The notes below the pieces were generated by a model. That model ran no database searches and was not told where the DNA came from. It saw nothing but the letters and a program-made list of their open reading frames with translations. Below are positions 50,717 to 60,655 of a stretch of 64,000 bases of DNA, piece after piece. Location of the stretch: the NCBI GenBank assembly GCA_031277535.1, contig JAITMD010000019.1, forward strand, positions 186,001 to 250,000. The letters run 5' to 3'. Source of the stretch: Flavobacteriaceae bacterium. Its GTDB lineage: Bacteria > Bacteroidota > Bacteroidia > Flavobacteriales > Flavobacteriaceae. How positions within the stretch are numbered: position 1 is the stretch's first letter; each line of letters starts with the position of its first letter. A program made the translations under genes and the position numbers.

Positions 50717-52405
50717 ATGTCAGACGATAAAAAAGTAATTTTTTCGATGTCGAAAGTGAGTAAAACTTACTCATCAACAAACAAAACAGTACTTAAAGAT
50801 ATTTATTTAAGTTTCTTTTATGGTGCTAAGATTGGTATTTTAGGTTTAAATGGTTCAGGAAAATCATCTTTATTAAAGATTATTGCAGGAGCAGATAAAA
50901 ACTACCAAGGAGATGTTGTTTTTGCACCGGGTTATACAGTGGGATATTTAGAACAAGAACCACAATTAGACGAAAGCAAAACTGTAATTGAAATCGTGAA
51001 AGAAGGAGCAGCAGATGTTGTTGCAATTTTAGATGAATTCAATCAAATTAATGATATGTTTGGTTTGCCAGAGGTATATGAAGATGCAGATAAAATGCAA
51101 AAACTAATGGACCGTCAAGCAGACTTACAAGATAAAATTGATGCAGCTGGAGGTTGGGAGTTAGATACAAAATTAGCCATTGCAATGGATGCCTTGCGTA
51201 CACCAGAAGGAGATACACCTATTAGTGTATTATCTGGAGGGGAGCGTCGTAGAGTAGCATTGTGTCGTTTATTATTACAAAATCCAGATGTATTGTTGTT
51301 AGATGAGCCTACCAACCACTTAGATGCTGAGTCTGTACATTGGTTAGAGCAACATTTACAACAGTATGCAGGTACAGTAATTGCTGTAACGCACGACCGT
51401 TATTTCTTAGATAATGTAGCTGGATGGATCTTGGAATTAGATAGAGGAGAAGGTATTCCATGGAAAGGAAACTACTCTTCTTGGTTAGATCAAAAATCTA
51501 AGAGATTAGAACAAGAAGAAAAAGTAGCGTCTAAGCGTCGTAAAAACTTAGAACGAGAGTTAGATTGGGTACGTCAAGGGGCTAAAGGTCGTCAAACAAA
51601 ACAAAAAGCGAGGTTACAGAACTACGATAAATTGTTAAATGAGGATCAAAAAGAGTTAGAAGAAAAATTAGAAATTTACATCCCTAATGGACCGCGTTTG
51701 GGTACTAATGTTATCGATGCTCAGGGGGTAGCTAAAGCTTTTGGAGATAAATTGTTATACGACAACTTAAACTTCACATTACCTCAAGCGGGTATTGTTG
51801 GTATTATTGGACCTAATGGTGCTGGTAAATCGACAATCTTCCGTATGATAATGGGAGAACAACAAGCTGATGCTGGTACATTCTCTATTGGAGATACAGT
51901 GAAAATTGCTTACGTAGATCAATCACATTCTAATATCGATCCAGAGAAATCTATTTGGGAGAATTTCTGCGATGGTCAAGAGTTAATTATGATGGGTGGT
52001 CGCCAAGTAAATTCTCGTGCATATTTAAGTAGATTTAACTTTGGTGGATCAGATCAAAATAAGAAAGTATCTACACTTTCAGGAGGAGAGCGCAACCGTT
52101 TACACTTAGCAATGACTTTAAGAGAAGAAGGAAACGTACTTTTGCTGGATGAGCCTACAAATGATTTGGATGTAAATACACTTCGTGCTTTAGAAGAAGG
52201 TTTAGAAAATTTTGCTGGATGTGCAGTAGTTATTTCCCATGACCGTTGGTTCTTAGATCGTATTTGTACACACATCTTAGCATTTGAAGGAGATTCTCAA
52301 GTTTATTTCTTTGAGGGGTCTTTCTCAGATTATGAAGAGAATCGTAAGAAAAGATTAGGTGATGTTGCACCAACACGTTTGAAATATAAAAAATTAGTAC
52401 GCTAA
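50717..52405 (+). CDS. ettA: ABC-F protein, energy-dependent translational throttle EttA
   Basis: A 562-residue soluble twin ABC protein. Walker A GLNGSGKSS at 43-51, signature LSGGERRRVAL at about 172, Walker B LLLDEPTNHLD; second half GPNGAGKST at about 365, LSGGERNRLHL at about 454, LLLDEPTNDLD. The linker (residues 240-310, rich in Lys/Arg/Glu, with RQGAKGRQTKQKARL) is the P-site tRNA-interacting motif, and WILELDRGEGIPWKGNYSSW is typical of EttA. It senses ATP/ADP and gates the first steps of elongation at the ribosomal E site. Length and motifs are those of EttA, not of the resistance ABC-F proteins. Confidence 0.95.
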   Translation: MSDDKKVIFSMSKVSKTYSSTNKTVLKDIYLSFFYGAKIGILGLNGSGKSSLLKIIAGADKNYQGDVVFAPGYTVGYLEQEPQLDESKTVIEIVKEGAADVVAILDEFNQINDMFGLPEVYEDADKMQKLMDRQADLQDKIDAAGGWELDTKLAIAMDALRTPEGDTPISVLSGGERRRVALCRLLLQNPDVLLLDEPTNHLDAESVHWLEQHLQQYAGTVIAVTHDRYFLDNVAGWILELDRGEGIPWKGNYSSWLDQKSKRLEQEEKVASKRRKNLERELDWVRQGAKGRQTKQKARLQNYDKLLNEDQKELEEKLEIYIPNGPRLGTNVIDAQGVAKAFGDKLLYDNLNFTLPQAGIVGIIGPNGAGKSTIFRMIMGEQQADAGTFSIGDTVKIAYVDQSHSNIDPEKSIWENFCDGQELIMMGGRQVNSRAYLSRFNFGGSDQNKKVSTLSGGERNRLHLAMTLREEGNVLLLDEPTNDLDVNTLRALEEGLENFAGCAVVISHDRWFLDRICTHILAFEGDSQVYFFEGSFSDYEENRKKRLGDVAPTRLKYKKLVR

Positions 52406-52420
52406 TTATAAAAATATGAG

Positions 52421-52450
52421 AGCCTAATTAGTCATCTAATTAGGCTTTTT
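52421..52450 (+). terminator. Terminator of ettA
   Basis: Arms AGCCTAATTAG and CTAATTAGGCT, loop TCAT, then seven T. Confidence 0.93.
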
Positions 52451-52600
52451 TTGTTTAGTGAGTTAGTGAAAATATTCCTGAATAATGTTCTTTAAAAGTT
52501 TATTAAGCTTTTCGCCTTTGTTTGATTAAGAGATCTACTAAAGGATTGAAAGAAGATAAGCGATGAAATGTATAGAACATAAATATAAAAAAACGAAGTA

Positions 52601-53329
52601 ATGAATATCGACATATTACATATTAATGCACAAACAACAGATGGAAAGCCTACTGTTTTTACTCCTGTTGTAGTGGGGTTTGCAGATGGTACCTCTTATT
52701 TAATTGATTGTGGCTTTACCTATACTTACCAGGAATTTAAAAAACAGTTGTCTCATTTGGGGCTGATGGTAGCAGATTTAACGGGTATTATTATTTCTCA
52801 TGATGATATTGATCACGTAGAAGGTTTGCATTGTTTTTTAGAGGAATATGCTTCGTTAAAGGTGATAAGTAGTGCTATAGAGGCTGATTCTGTTTCTGGA
52901 AAGATAACTGCTGAACGGTTAATTCAAGTAAGAGAAAGTTTAGCTTATATGCCAGAAGAGATGAAAGAGTGGGTAAATAGTTTTATTGTGAAATTAGAGG
53001 CTATAAAGCGATTTGATGTAACTCAAACCTTAATAGATAACCAAATCTTTAAGGATACCTTAAAAGTAATTGAAACACCAGGGCATACAAAAGGACATTT
53101 ATCTTTTTATGACACTGAGAGTAGAACACTGATTGCATCTGATGCTTTAGTGATTGAGGAGGGGAAGTTTAATATAGCAAATCCTCAGTTTACTTTAGAT
53201 TTAAAAGCAGCTTACGAATCTGTGCGAAAAATAAAGGATTTAAAACCTTTGCGAGTTATTTGTTATCATGGAGGTGTTATGGAGACTAATGTAGATGAAG
53301 CGTTAGAACAGTTATTACAACAAGAGTAA
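52601..53329 (+). CDS. MBL-fold metallo-hydrolase
   Basis: A 242-residue cytoplasmic protein of the metallo-beta-lactamase fold. The metal motif is H67-D-D69-I-D71-H72 (SHDDIDHVEG), in which the third ligand position is Asp rather than His; further ligands are in ETPGHTKGHLSF (about 165) and YHGG near the end. Such variants are common in glyoxalase II-like and lactonase-like enzymes. Substrate unknown. It stands alone with an AT-rich upstream gap and starts the series of short genes to 55.2 kb. Confidence 0.85.
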   Translation: MNIDILHINAQTTDGKPTVFTPVVVGFADGTSYLIDCGFTYTYQEFKKQLSHLGLMVADLTGIIISHDDIDHVEGLHCFLEEYASLKVISSAIEADSVSGKITAERLIQVRESLAYMPEEMKEWVNSFIVKLEAIKRFDVTQTLIDNQIFKDTLKVIETPGHTKGHLSFYDTESRTLIASDALVIEEGKFNIANPQFTLDLKAAYESVRKIKDLKPLRVICYHGGVMETNVDEALEQLLQQE

Positions 53330-53386
53330 TTGTTGCCTTGAACACTATAATTGGTTAGAAGTATATTTTGAATTAAAAACTAAGAA

Positions 53387-53932
53387 ATGAAAATACAACA
53401 GATAAAAAAGTCAACAATAGTACCTGCTTTATGGCAAGGAGGGCAAACTTTTGAGTATTTAATCTATCCTACATCAACAAAGTATAGTGAGCGCAATTTT
53501 GATATACGTATTAGTAGTGCCACTATTGAGAGCAGTGCTTCTAAATTTACACAGTTTAAGGGATATCAACGTTATTTAGTAATGTTGGACAATACACTAC
53601 ATATCGTTCACAATGGACAAAAAGAACAATATGAAGTTGATGATTTATTTGTGTTTGAATCTGATGCAGAGATTGAATCGTTTAGCAAAGGAAATGATTT
53701 TAATTTAATGGTTCGCCATGGCATTGAAGCATCAGTTAGTATTGAGAGTCAAATAAATCAAGAGGTAACAACGCAATATATGATTGTGTTTGCTCTGCAA
53801 AAGAGTACTGTCGAAATTAATCAGATAATTTATACCTTGGATGAGACAGACTGTTTGTGGATTGAAGATACTTTGCTACAAACATTTTCTATTAATGTTA
53901 TAGGTAAAGTAGTGTGGGCCTATTGGACTTAA
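53387..53932 (+). CDS. HutD/Ves-family protein
   Basis: A 181-residue cupin-type protein. The N-terminal WQGGQTFEYLIYP (residues 16-28) and FDIRISSATIESSASKFTQF, followed by GYQRYLVMLDNTLHI, match the HutD/Ves pattern W.GG.T.E...P.....F..R.S.A.......FS.F.G..R....L.G. HutD often accompanies histidine utilisation genes, but no hut gene is seen within this window. Probably a cold-linked or regulatory cupin; function uncertain. Confidence 0.82.
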   Translation: MKIQQIKKSTIVPALWQGGQTFEYLIYPTSTKYSERNFDIRISSATIESSASKFTQFKGYQRYLVMLDNTLHIVHNGQKEQYEVDDLFVFESDAEIESFSKGNDFNLMVRHGIEASVSIESQINQEVTTQYMIVFALQKSTVEINQIIYTLDETDCLWIEDTLLQTFSINVIGKVVWAYWT

Positions 53933-54078
53933 AACTTGTATGAGTTGTCAAAAAAGGATAATAATTTATATAATTAACTATAAAATAATGATTCATACAT
54001 GATTTCTTAAGATTCCTTTCTTTATGTGGTGTAATTAATGCGTAATTTTATGTAGGAAGCCAAAAAAAGAAAAGCACT

Positions 54079-54504
54079 ATGGAAGTATATTATATTATTA
54101 TCCCTTTGAGTAAGCAAAATGAAACAGCTTTTAATGAAGAGTTACAATTACTGTTTCCCTTTGCAACATTAAAATATGTAGAAGTAAAAGAACAAAAAGC
54201 ACTTGTTGTTTATAAAAATATAGAGGTACTATTGGCTTCTCGTCGTTGTGCAGAGGAGCAAGCGTATGCTGTGGATGATAATATCGCTCTGTTTAGTAGA
54301 AATCACCCTTATTTAAAAATAGCTGTAATAGAGCTTTTGAGTACAGGTGCAAATAGTTTTTATCAAGGATATGTTTTAAAAAATAAGAAAAAGGTGTTAG
54401 AACATAGTAACTTGCACGATGGACATATTCCATTATTGAAGGAAGTGTTAGTGCATTATGAAGGGCCTGATTTTGAAGCGTTTTCTACAGATTTTGTAAC
54501 ATAA
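54079..54504 (+). CDS. Hypothetical protein, 141 aa
   Basis: A 141-residue protein without signal peptide. It alternates beta strands and helices (EVYYIIIPLSKQNETAFNEE; TLKYVEVKEQKALVVYKNIE; YLKIAVIELLSTGANSFYQG). The last 30 residues are acidic. I do not recognise a family. Its stop lies 11 bases before the ATG of the next gene, so the two are likely one unit. Confidence 0.7.
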   Translation: MEVYYIIIPLSKQNETAFNEELQLLFPFATLKYVEVKEQKALVVYKNIEVLLASRRCAEEQAYAVDDNIALFSRNHPYLKIAVIELLSTGANSFYQGYVLKNKKKVLEHSNLHDGHIPLLKEVLVHYEGPDFEAFSTDFVT

Positions 54505-54515
54505 TATAATTGGCA

Positions 54516-55184
54516 ATGAAAAAAGAAAAACATCTTTATATTAATCTTGAAATTGGAGAAATAGAACAATACAGCAAGATTGTACCATTAAGTGAAGTAG
54601 TTCGGCAACAAGAGAAAGGATGGCTAACATATGAAGAAATAGGTTTAGAAAAGGGAGATAAAGAGGCTTATATGCTTTATGGGGAATTGAATAAATCTAT
54701 AGAAACATTAATGTTTAATTGTCCTAAAAGGTTAGAGGATACTTATTTAGAAGCGTTGTTAGGACGAAAGATTACAGGTTTCTCTATTCATTTAGGAACT
54801 TATGGTATGGGAGGAGCAGGTTTTTTTGGTTTGTTGTTGGATGATGAAGAATACTTGGTTTTGGCACAGTGGAATAGTAGTTCAAATGTTTTTGTAGATG
54901 ATAGACCTGTATGTAGTAGTCCCAAAAAATATGAGATACAACGTCCTTGGGTTTCGAATTTTGGAGGAGAATTAACGTGGGATGAATTGTCAGATGTTTT
55001 AATAGGAACTGTGATTGAGAAATTGATAATCGACAATAAAACCTTATCTATTGTAGCTATTAGTGAAGAGAAGAGGTTTTCAATACAATATCGCTTAGTA
55101 TTTGAAAAAGGAAAAGAAAGAGAAGTAGAGTCATTACAAAAAATGATTGTTTTTCAAGATAAGGATGCCGTACTCATTGTGTAA
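54516..55184 (+). CDS. Hypothetical protein, about 222 aa
   Basis: Starts at ATG 54516 (TTG 54510 in frame also possible). Contains a glycine-rich turn (IHLGTYGMGGAGFFGLLLDDEEYLVLAQW, residues about 90-118) and conserved-looking aromatic/acidic patches (PWVSNFGGELTWDELSD). Mainly beta strands in the second half. No family recognised. Its pairing with a short gene ahead resembles effector-immunity or toxin-antidote arrangements, but no toxin motif is seen, so no function is claimed. Confidence 0.7.
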   Translation: MKKEKHLYINLEIGEIEQYSKIVPLSEVVRQQEKGWLTYEEIGLEKGDKEAYMLYGELNKSIETLMFNCPKRLEDTYLEALLGRKITGFSIHLGTYGMGGAGFFGLLLDDEEYLVLAQWNSSSNVFVDDRPVCSSPKKYEIQRPWVSNFGGELTWDELSDVLIGTVIEKLIIDNKTLSIVAISEEKRFSIQYRLVFEKGKEREVESLQKMIVFQDKDAVLIV

Positions 55185-55205
55185 TTCGTATCGTAAGGCA
55201 AAAAA

Positions 55206-55248
55206 GAAGAAGCATTAAATAGTTATTATTTAATGCTTCTTCTTTTTA
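55206..55248. terminator. Bidirectional terminator between convergent genes
   Basis: Arms AAGAAGCATTAAAT and ATTTAATGCTTCTT; A-run to the left and T-run to the right, so usable by both strands. Confidence 0.88.
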
Positions 55249-55266
55249 TAACTTATCGAGTATGGA

Positions 55267-56727
55267 TTATTGTTTGATTACTTTTAATGCCAAGTTTAAT
55301 TCAGCATCTTGATAGGTCTGTAATCCTTTTTGATACTCATCAGCAGTAATTGTGTGCTCAGGGATTACACCTCTACAATGATTATCCTTATTAGCTATTG
55401 TATTAAAAAACACTTCACTTCTTGGCAAAGCAATAATTGATTCTGTATTGGGAAGCTTGTAGTTTAAAAACCAAGCAGCTGTTGTGAAATTGCTACAACT
55501 TCTTGTTTCTTGTCCAATAATTTGCCCTCTTTTATTTAATTGGAACATATAGGCAAAATAAGTGGCTGCAGAAACAGTGTTGTTGTTAATCAATAGTGCA
55601 ACTTTTCCTGTAAATGCGGTTTTGTCTTGAGGGTAATTTTCAACGTAATATTCATCTAAACGATTGTTCCCATAATAGAAGTTATCAGTCTCATTTTTGT
55701 CAAATCGCTGTTTCATAAAGTTATCAGAACTAATGATATCACTTGCATTGGCCAGTCTGTTGTTTTCGTCTACCAGATTTTCTTTGACATTTATTGTAAC
55801 TACTTTGGTAGCGTATTTATAAATGTTTTTAAAGCTTTTTTCATTGCTGATAAAAGAGTAAAATAAAGGAATATTTGATAGAGAACCCCCATTATTATTT
55901 CGAATGTCAATAATTAAGTTTTTAATGTTTTTCTCTTTTATTAATGTAAATAGATTGTTTAATATTTGATAAGCATATTCTTCAGATAGACTAAAAGATT
56001 TGATACTGACAATAAATGTGTCATTATCCAATTGATATCCTGAAATCCCACTAGAGGCTGATAGCGTGTCAAAAGGAAGAATTGTTTTGTCTGTATTATA
56101 GTAAAACCTATTGTAATTGATTGCCTTTAACTGTATTGTTTTAGGGGTTTGATTTTTATTTTCAGTATACTCGATTGTAAACTCTTTAGCTTTAGGGAAA
56201 ATAAAAGAAATATATTGACTAAAATTCTTTTGAGTGCTGGCTTGTACATCACCATCTACTTTATTAGGAATTTGCTCTAAAATATCTTTAACCTTTACAT
56301 TGTTGACCTTTAGTATTTCTGCCCCACTTGGAATGTCAGTAGCGTATTGATTAACAAACACTCGATTGTCATAGACATCCGTAATTAGAGGAAAGAAAGT
56401 ACTGTTTCTTGTTAATTCATCAAATAGAGTGGCATCAGGAATCAGATCGGAATGACTATCATTAATTAAAGAAAGAGGATTAGATAAATAGAAATTCTCT
56501 AACGTAGGATTCTTTACTAAGTTAACTCTTATTGCCTTTGTTTTTTTGTCAAAGTCACTTTCAGTGATAAATCTAAAAGGGTTTGGATGTTGATTTTTTA
56601 TAAGCTTTACAATAAAATCAAAGTCTTGTAGGTATCCTTCTTTGGAAATTTCACTAATTTTCTTTTGTCCAAATGATAGTAGATGGAAAAAAAGCAAAGC
56701 AATTGTTATTATTTTAGTTTTTAGCAT
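55267..56727 (-). CDS. S41-family C-terminal processing peptidase-like protein
   Basis: A 486-residue exported protein (signal MLKTKIITIALLFFHLLSFG). Residues about 100-190 form a beta-rich PDZ-like part (SGAEILKVNNVKVKDI); 260-450 the S41 catalytic domain with NLIIDIRNNNGGSLSN and the nucleophile-bearing loop INNNTVSAATYF, Ser386. The segment KDNHCRGVIPEHTI is typical of the C-terminus. It would cut proteins in the periplasm or at the outer membrane surface. The usual Lys in the following helix is not clear by eye. Confidence 0.85.
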   Translation of the reverse strand: MLKTKIITIALLFFHLLSFGQKKISEISKEGYLQDFDFIVKLIKNQHPNPFRFITESDFDKKTKAIRVNLVKNPTLENFYLSNPLSLINDSHSDLIPDATLFDELTRNSTFFPLITDVYDNRVFVNQYATDIPSGAEILKVNNVKVKDILEQIPNKVDGDVQASTQKNFSQYISFIFPKAKEFTIEYTENKNQTPKTIQLKAINYNRFYYNTDKTILPFDTLSASSGISGYQLDNDTFIVSIKSFSLSEEYAYQILNNLFTLIKEKNIKNLIIDIRNNNGGSLSNIPLFYSFISNEKSFKNIYKYATKVVTINVKENLVDENNRLANASDIISSDNFMKQRFDKNETDNFYYGNNRLDEYYVENYPQDKTAFTGKVALLINNNTVSAATYFAYMFQLNKRGQIIGQETRSCSNFTTAAWFLNYKLPNTESIIALPRSEVFFNTIANKDNHCRGVIPEHTITADEYQKGLQTYQDAELNLALKVIKQ

Positions 56728-56992
56728 GTTTATAAATTAATGTTTATGTAAAGATATATATAATTATATATGGTGGTAATTAATATTTCTAAAAAATGTT
56801 ATATAAATGTGTATTTGGTATATTTTTAAGGAACATGTATATAGGAGAAGGTTAATTGAAAGGAAAAACAATTAGGAATGCTCTAAAGAGGAAAGATGAT
56901 TTATAAATTATAAAAATGGAGGATTTACGTGTGTATTAATTTAGAATAGTCTAAATTTGGGTGTTTAAACAAGACAATAAAGACAAGATAAT

Positions 56993-58465
56993 ATGAGTCA
57001 AGAAGTTAGAAGCTTAGAGCCAAAAGAGTTGTGGAATAAGTTCGCTGATCTAAACGCTGTTCCTCGTCCTTCTAAAAAAGAAGAGCGCGTAATTGAGTTT
57101 ATGATGAACTTTGGAAAAAGCTTAGGGTTAGAGACAATTAAAGATGAAGTAGGTAATGTAATTATTAAAAAACCTGCAACAGCTGGAATGGAGAACAAAA
57201 AAACAATTGTGATGCAATCACACTTGGATATGGTTCACCAAAAAAATAATGATACTATTTTTGACTTTGATACTCAAGGTATCGATATGTATGTAGAAGA
57301 AGGATGGGTAAGAGCAAAGGGAACTACATTAGGAGCAGATAATGGTATTGGAGTAGCTACTATTATGGCTATTTTAGAAAGTAATACAATTCCTCATCCT
57401 GCTATTGAAGCTTTGTTTACGATTGATGAAGAAACAGGAATGACAGGTGCAAAAGGATTGCAAGGTGGTATGTTAGAAGGGGAAATCTTATTGAATTTAG
57501 ATACCGAAGAAGATGATGAAATTGATATCGGATGTGCAGGAGGAGTAGATGTAACAGCTACTGCTGAATACGATGAAGAGGATACACCTGAGGCTTCTGT
57601 AGGATATAGAATTACAGTAAGAGGATTAAATGGAGGACACTCTGGAATGGATATCCACAAAGGATTAGGAAATGCAAACAAGATTATGAATCGTCTTTTA
57701 TTTGATGCATTTGACAATTTTGGATTGCAAATCGCTAAAATTAAAGGAGGTAGTTTGAGAAATGCTATTCCTCGTGAGAGTGTTGCTGAAGTGATTATAG
57801 CAAAAGTATATGATGAAGCTTTTGTATTTGATATGACTTCTATTGTTGATGAGATTAAAGCAGAATTACATACGGTAGATCCTAATTTAGAAGTAGTATT
57901 TGATAAATTGGAAGAAGCAGATATGCCGAAGAAAGTAATGCCTCCAATGGCACAATATTTCTTTGTACGTGCTATGCAAACAGCTCATAATGGAGTTTAC
58001 AGAATGAGTCCTGATTTCGAAGATTTAGTAGAAGCATCAAATAATATCGCTAAAGTAGAAGTAGCAGACGGACAACTATCAGTAAAATGTTTAACGCGTT
58101 CATCTGTTGAATCTTCTAAATTTGATATAGCTAATGGTTTGCGTTCTGCTTTTGAATTGATGGGATGTGAAGTAGAATTTTCTGGTTCTTATCCTGGATG
58201 GAGTCCAAACCCAGATTCAGAAATATTAGACGTTTTAGTTGATATTTATGAAAAACAACATGGAGAAAAACCAAGTGTTGTAGCTTGTCATGCTGGATTG
58301 GAATGTGGTATCTTAGGTACACACTATCCAGAGATGGACATGATCTCTTTTGGACCTACTATTCGTGGAGCTCACTCTCCAGTAGAAAGAGCTAATATTG
58401 AATCAGTACAGAAATTCTGGAAATTTGTATTAGAGATTCTAACGCAAATACCTGAACGTAAATAA
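56993..58465 (+). CDS. pepD: Aminoacyl-histidine dipeptidase (Xaa-His), M20 family
   Basis: A 490-residue cytosolic zinc dipeptidase. Motifs: MQSHLDMVHQK with H77 and D79, GTTLGADNGIGVA with D116, and LFTIDEETGMTGA with catalytic E146 and metal ligand E147; the lid domain has GGHSGMDIHKG near 205-215. The last zinc ligand region is PTIRGAHSPVERANI near 455. It splits Xaa-His and related dipeptides such as carnosine and supports peptide nutrition. It is monocistronic with a strong terminator. Confidence 0.95.
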   Translation: MSQEVRSLEPKELWNKFADLNAVPRPSKKEERVIEFMMNFGKSLGLETIKDEVGNVIIKKPATAGMENKKTIVMQSHLDMVHQKNNDTIFDFDTQGIDMYVEEGWVRAKGTTLGADNGIGVATIMAILESNTIPHPAIEALFTIDEETGMTGAKGLQGGMLEGEILLNLDTEEDDEIDIGCAGGVDVTATAEYDEEDTPEASVGYRITVRGLNGGHSGMDIHKGLGNANKIMNRLLFDAFDNFGLQIAKIKGGSLRNAIPRESVAEVIIAKVYDEAFVFDMTSIVDEIKAELHTVDPNLEVVFDKLEEADMPKKVMPPMAQYFFVRAMQTAHNGVYRMSPDFEDLVEASNNIAKVEVADGQLSVKCLTRSSVESSKFDIANGLRSAFELMGCEVEFSGSYPGWSPNPDSEILDVLVDIYEKQHGEKPSVVACHAGLECGILGTHYPEMDMISFGPTIRGAHSPVERANIESVQKFWKFVLEILTQIPERK

Positions 58466-58489
58466 TATTTTTTATTTTATAGATAGAGA

Positions 58490-58522
58490 GCCTGTAGCAG
58501 TTTTGTTACAGGCTTTTTTTTT
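58490..58522 (+). terminator. Terminator of pepD
   Basis: Arms GCCTGTAGCA and GTTACAGGC (one mismatch) with loop GTTTT, then a run of ten T. Confidence 0.9.
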
Positions 58523-58613
58523 TGCGCATGATACGTTTTATAACATAGATTTTATCATTTTTTCTTAAGAGATAAACAATGTGAAAGGAAAGTATAATTT
58601 ACTTTTTTTAATG

Positions 58614-58621
58614 TATTTTTG
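58614..58621 (+). promoter_or_regulatory. -7 element of the FAD oxidoreductase gene
   Basis: TATTTTTG fits TAnnTTTG and lies 30 bases before the ATG. No clear -33 TTG. Confidence 0.5.
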
Positions 58622-58651
58622 CGCTTTAATTTCTATTTGCTTTATAAAAAA

Positions 58652-60211
58652 ATGCCACAAGAATTACAGTTACAAGTACTTCCAGAAGTAGCAGCTACAG
58701 CGGATTTATTAACGCAGTATGTTGCTGATCATCAAAAGTGTTCTGTTCAAGATATCAAACACATCACTATTCTTAAACGTTCAATTGACGCAAGACAACG
58801 CACAGTAAAAGTCAATTTAAAGGTTGCTGTATTTTTTGCTGATGAAGATGTGGTACATAGGAAGATAGATTTTCCTGAGTATAAAAATGTAAAGGACGCA
58901 GAGCGAGTTATTGTTGTAGGAGCTGGACCTGCTGGGTATTTTGCAGCCTTGCAATTAATTGAGTTAGGAGTAAAACCTATTGTTGTAGAAAGAGGAAAAG
59001 ATGTAAGAGGTCGTCGTCGAGATTTGAAAGCCATTAATAGAGATCATATCGTTCATCCAGATTCGAATTATTGTTTTGGAGAAGGAGGAGCAGGTACTTA
59101 CTCAGATGGTAAGTTATATACGCGTTCTAAAAAGCGTGGTGATGTTAATCGTATCTTAGAGTTATTGGTCGCTTTTGGGGCGACACAAGATATTTTAGTA
59201 GAGGCTCACCCACACATAGGAACAAATAAATTGCCTAAAATCATGCAAGATATGCGTGAGAAAATCATAGAGTTTGGTGGTGAAGTATTGTTTGAAACAC
59301 GTGTAGTGGACTTTGTGATTAAAGGAAGCGAAATCCATGGAGTAGTAGTTAATGAAGGAGATGTGATTGAAGCGAAGAAAGTAATCTTAGCTACGGGACA
59401 TTCAGCTCGTGATATATACGAATTATTAGACCGCAAACAAGTATTGATAGAAGCAAAAGCATTTGCCTTAGGAGTACGTGCAGAGCACCCACAGTCACTT
59501 ATCGACAAGATACAGTACTCATGTGACTACAGAGGAGAGTTCTTGCCTCCAGCGCCTTATTCTATCGTGAAGCAGGTAAACGGTCGTGGAATGTACTCTT
59601 TCTGTATGTGCCCAGGTGGAGTAATTGCTCCTTGTGCAACTGCTCCAGGAGAAGTAGTAACCAATGGATGGTCTCCTTCTAAGCGAGATCAGCCAACTGC
59701 TAATTCAGGTATTGTGGTAGAGTTGAGGTTAGAAGACTTTAAACCTTTTGAGAAATTTGGTCCTTTGGCAGGAATGGAGTTTCAAAAGTCAATAGAACAA
59801 CAAGCTTTTCTATTAGCAGGACAAACACAACGTGTACCAGCACAGCGTATGGTGGACTTCTCACAGTCTAAAGTGTCATCAGATATACCGAAGACATCTT
59901 ATGTGCCAGGAACGACTTCTATAGAGTTAGGAGAGGTGTTTCCAGGGTTCTTGACACAAATCATGAGAGAGGGCTTCCAAGAGTTCGGAAAGTCTATGAA
60001 AGGGTATTTCACCAATGAGGCTATCCTTCATGCACCAGAGAGTAGAACATCTTCTCCAGTGCGTATCCCTCGTGAAGACTATACCTTAGTACACCCTCAG
60101 ATCAAAGGTCTTTACCCATGTGGAGAAGGCGCAGGTTATGCAGGTGGTATCGTATCTGCAGCCATTGATGGAGAGAAATGTGCTATTATGTGTGTAGAGA
60201 GCATGCAATAA
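58652..60211 (+). CDS. FAD-dependent oxidoreductase (COG2509-like)
   Basis: About 519 residues from ATG 58652. An ORF start 33 bases earlier overlaps the promoter and is rejected. An N-terminal RNA-binding-like segment (residues 1-70) precedes the FAD fold: GAGPAG at 90-95, IVVERG at about 109, GGEGTYSDGKLYTR (residues about 155-170) and FCMCPGGVIAP, then PCGEGAGYAGGIVSAA near 498, the second FAD motif. This layout (long N-terminal extension, CMCPGG) belongs to a widely conserved family of uncharacterised flavoproteins. Its substrate is not known. Confidence 0.85.
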   Translation: MPQELQLQVLPEVAATADLLTQYVADHQKCSVQDIKHITILKRSIDARQRTVKVNLKVAVFFADEDVVHRKIDFPEYKNVKDAERVIVVGAGPAGYFAALQLIELGVKPIVVERGKDVRGRRRDLKAINRDHIVHPDSNYCFGEGGAGTYSDGKLYTRSKKRGDVNRILELLVAFGATQDILVEAHPHIGTNKLPKIMQDMREKIIEFGGEVLFETRVVDFVIKGSEIHGVVVNEGDVIEAKKVILATGHSARDIYELLDRKQVLIEAKAFALGVRAEHPQSLIDKIQYSCDYRGEFLPPAPYSIVKQVNGRGMYSFCMCPGGVIAPCATAPGEVVTNGWSPSKRDQPTANSGIVVELRLEDFKPFEKFGPLAGMEFQKSIEQQAFLLAGQTQRVPAQRMVDFSQSKVSSDIPKTSYVPGTTSIELGEVFPGFLTQIMREGFQEFGKSMKGYFTNEAILHAPESRTSSPVRIPREDYTLVHPQIKGLYPCGEGAGYAGGIVSAAIDGEKCAIMCVESMQ

Positions 60212-60655
60212 TAGAACAGATATATTATAAATAAGCCTAATTACAAGTGTAGTTAGGTTTTTTGTTTTTTTTGAGAGAAAATTATCTCCTTTTTACCTCT
60301 AAAAACTCATTAATCACAACCCGCGAACAAGGTGTTTAACTTAATATCCAGATTTTACTTCTGTTTTTCAAGTCTATGTTGATTAAAAGTTTAGTTTATT
60401 ATATAATAAAAAACAATAAATACTTTATTGTGTTAAAATTATGATTATATGTATTATGTTTTATAATTAAATATATATTGCAACAACGATACATATTAAG
60501 ATTGTCTACTGTGTGAAATAGGACGTATTGAAATCTAATTCAATACATAAAGAGAAGATATTTCTATTGAATAGATAGATTAATGTGAAGGCTTAATTCA
60601 AAGTAAGCGATAATTTACGTAGAAAGAATGTAGAATTAAACTAATCAATTTAATT
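60212..60655. other. Intergenic region with terminator
   Basis: Terminator of the oxidoreductase gene at 60236-60266 (arms CCTAATTAC and GTAGTTAGG, T-run). The rest is AT-rich with no gene seen; it should hold the promoter of the next lipoprotein gene, but I found no full TTG-N19-TAnnTTTG match. Confidence 0.65.

Noticed and set aside
50717..52405. Antibiotic-resistance ABC-F
   Set aside because: The length, linker and WILELDRGEGIPWKGNYSSW pattern are those of EttA; no extended resistance-type arm was seen.
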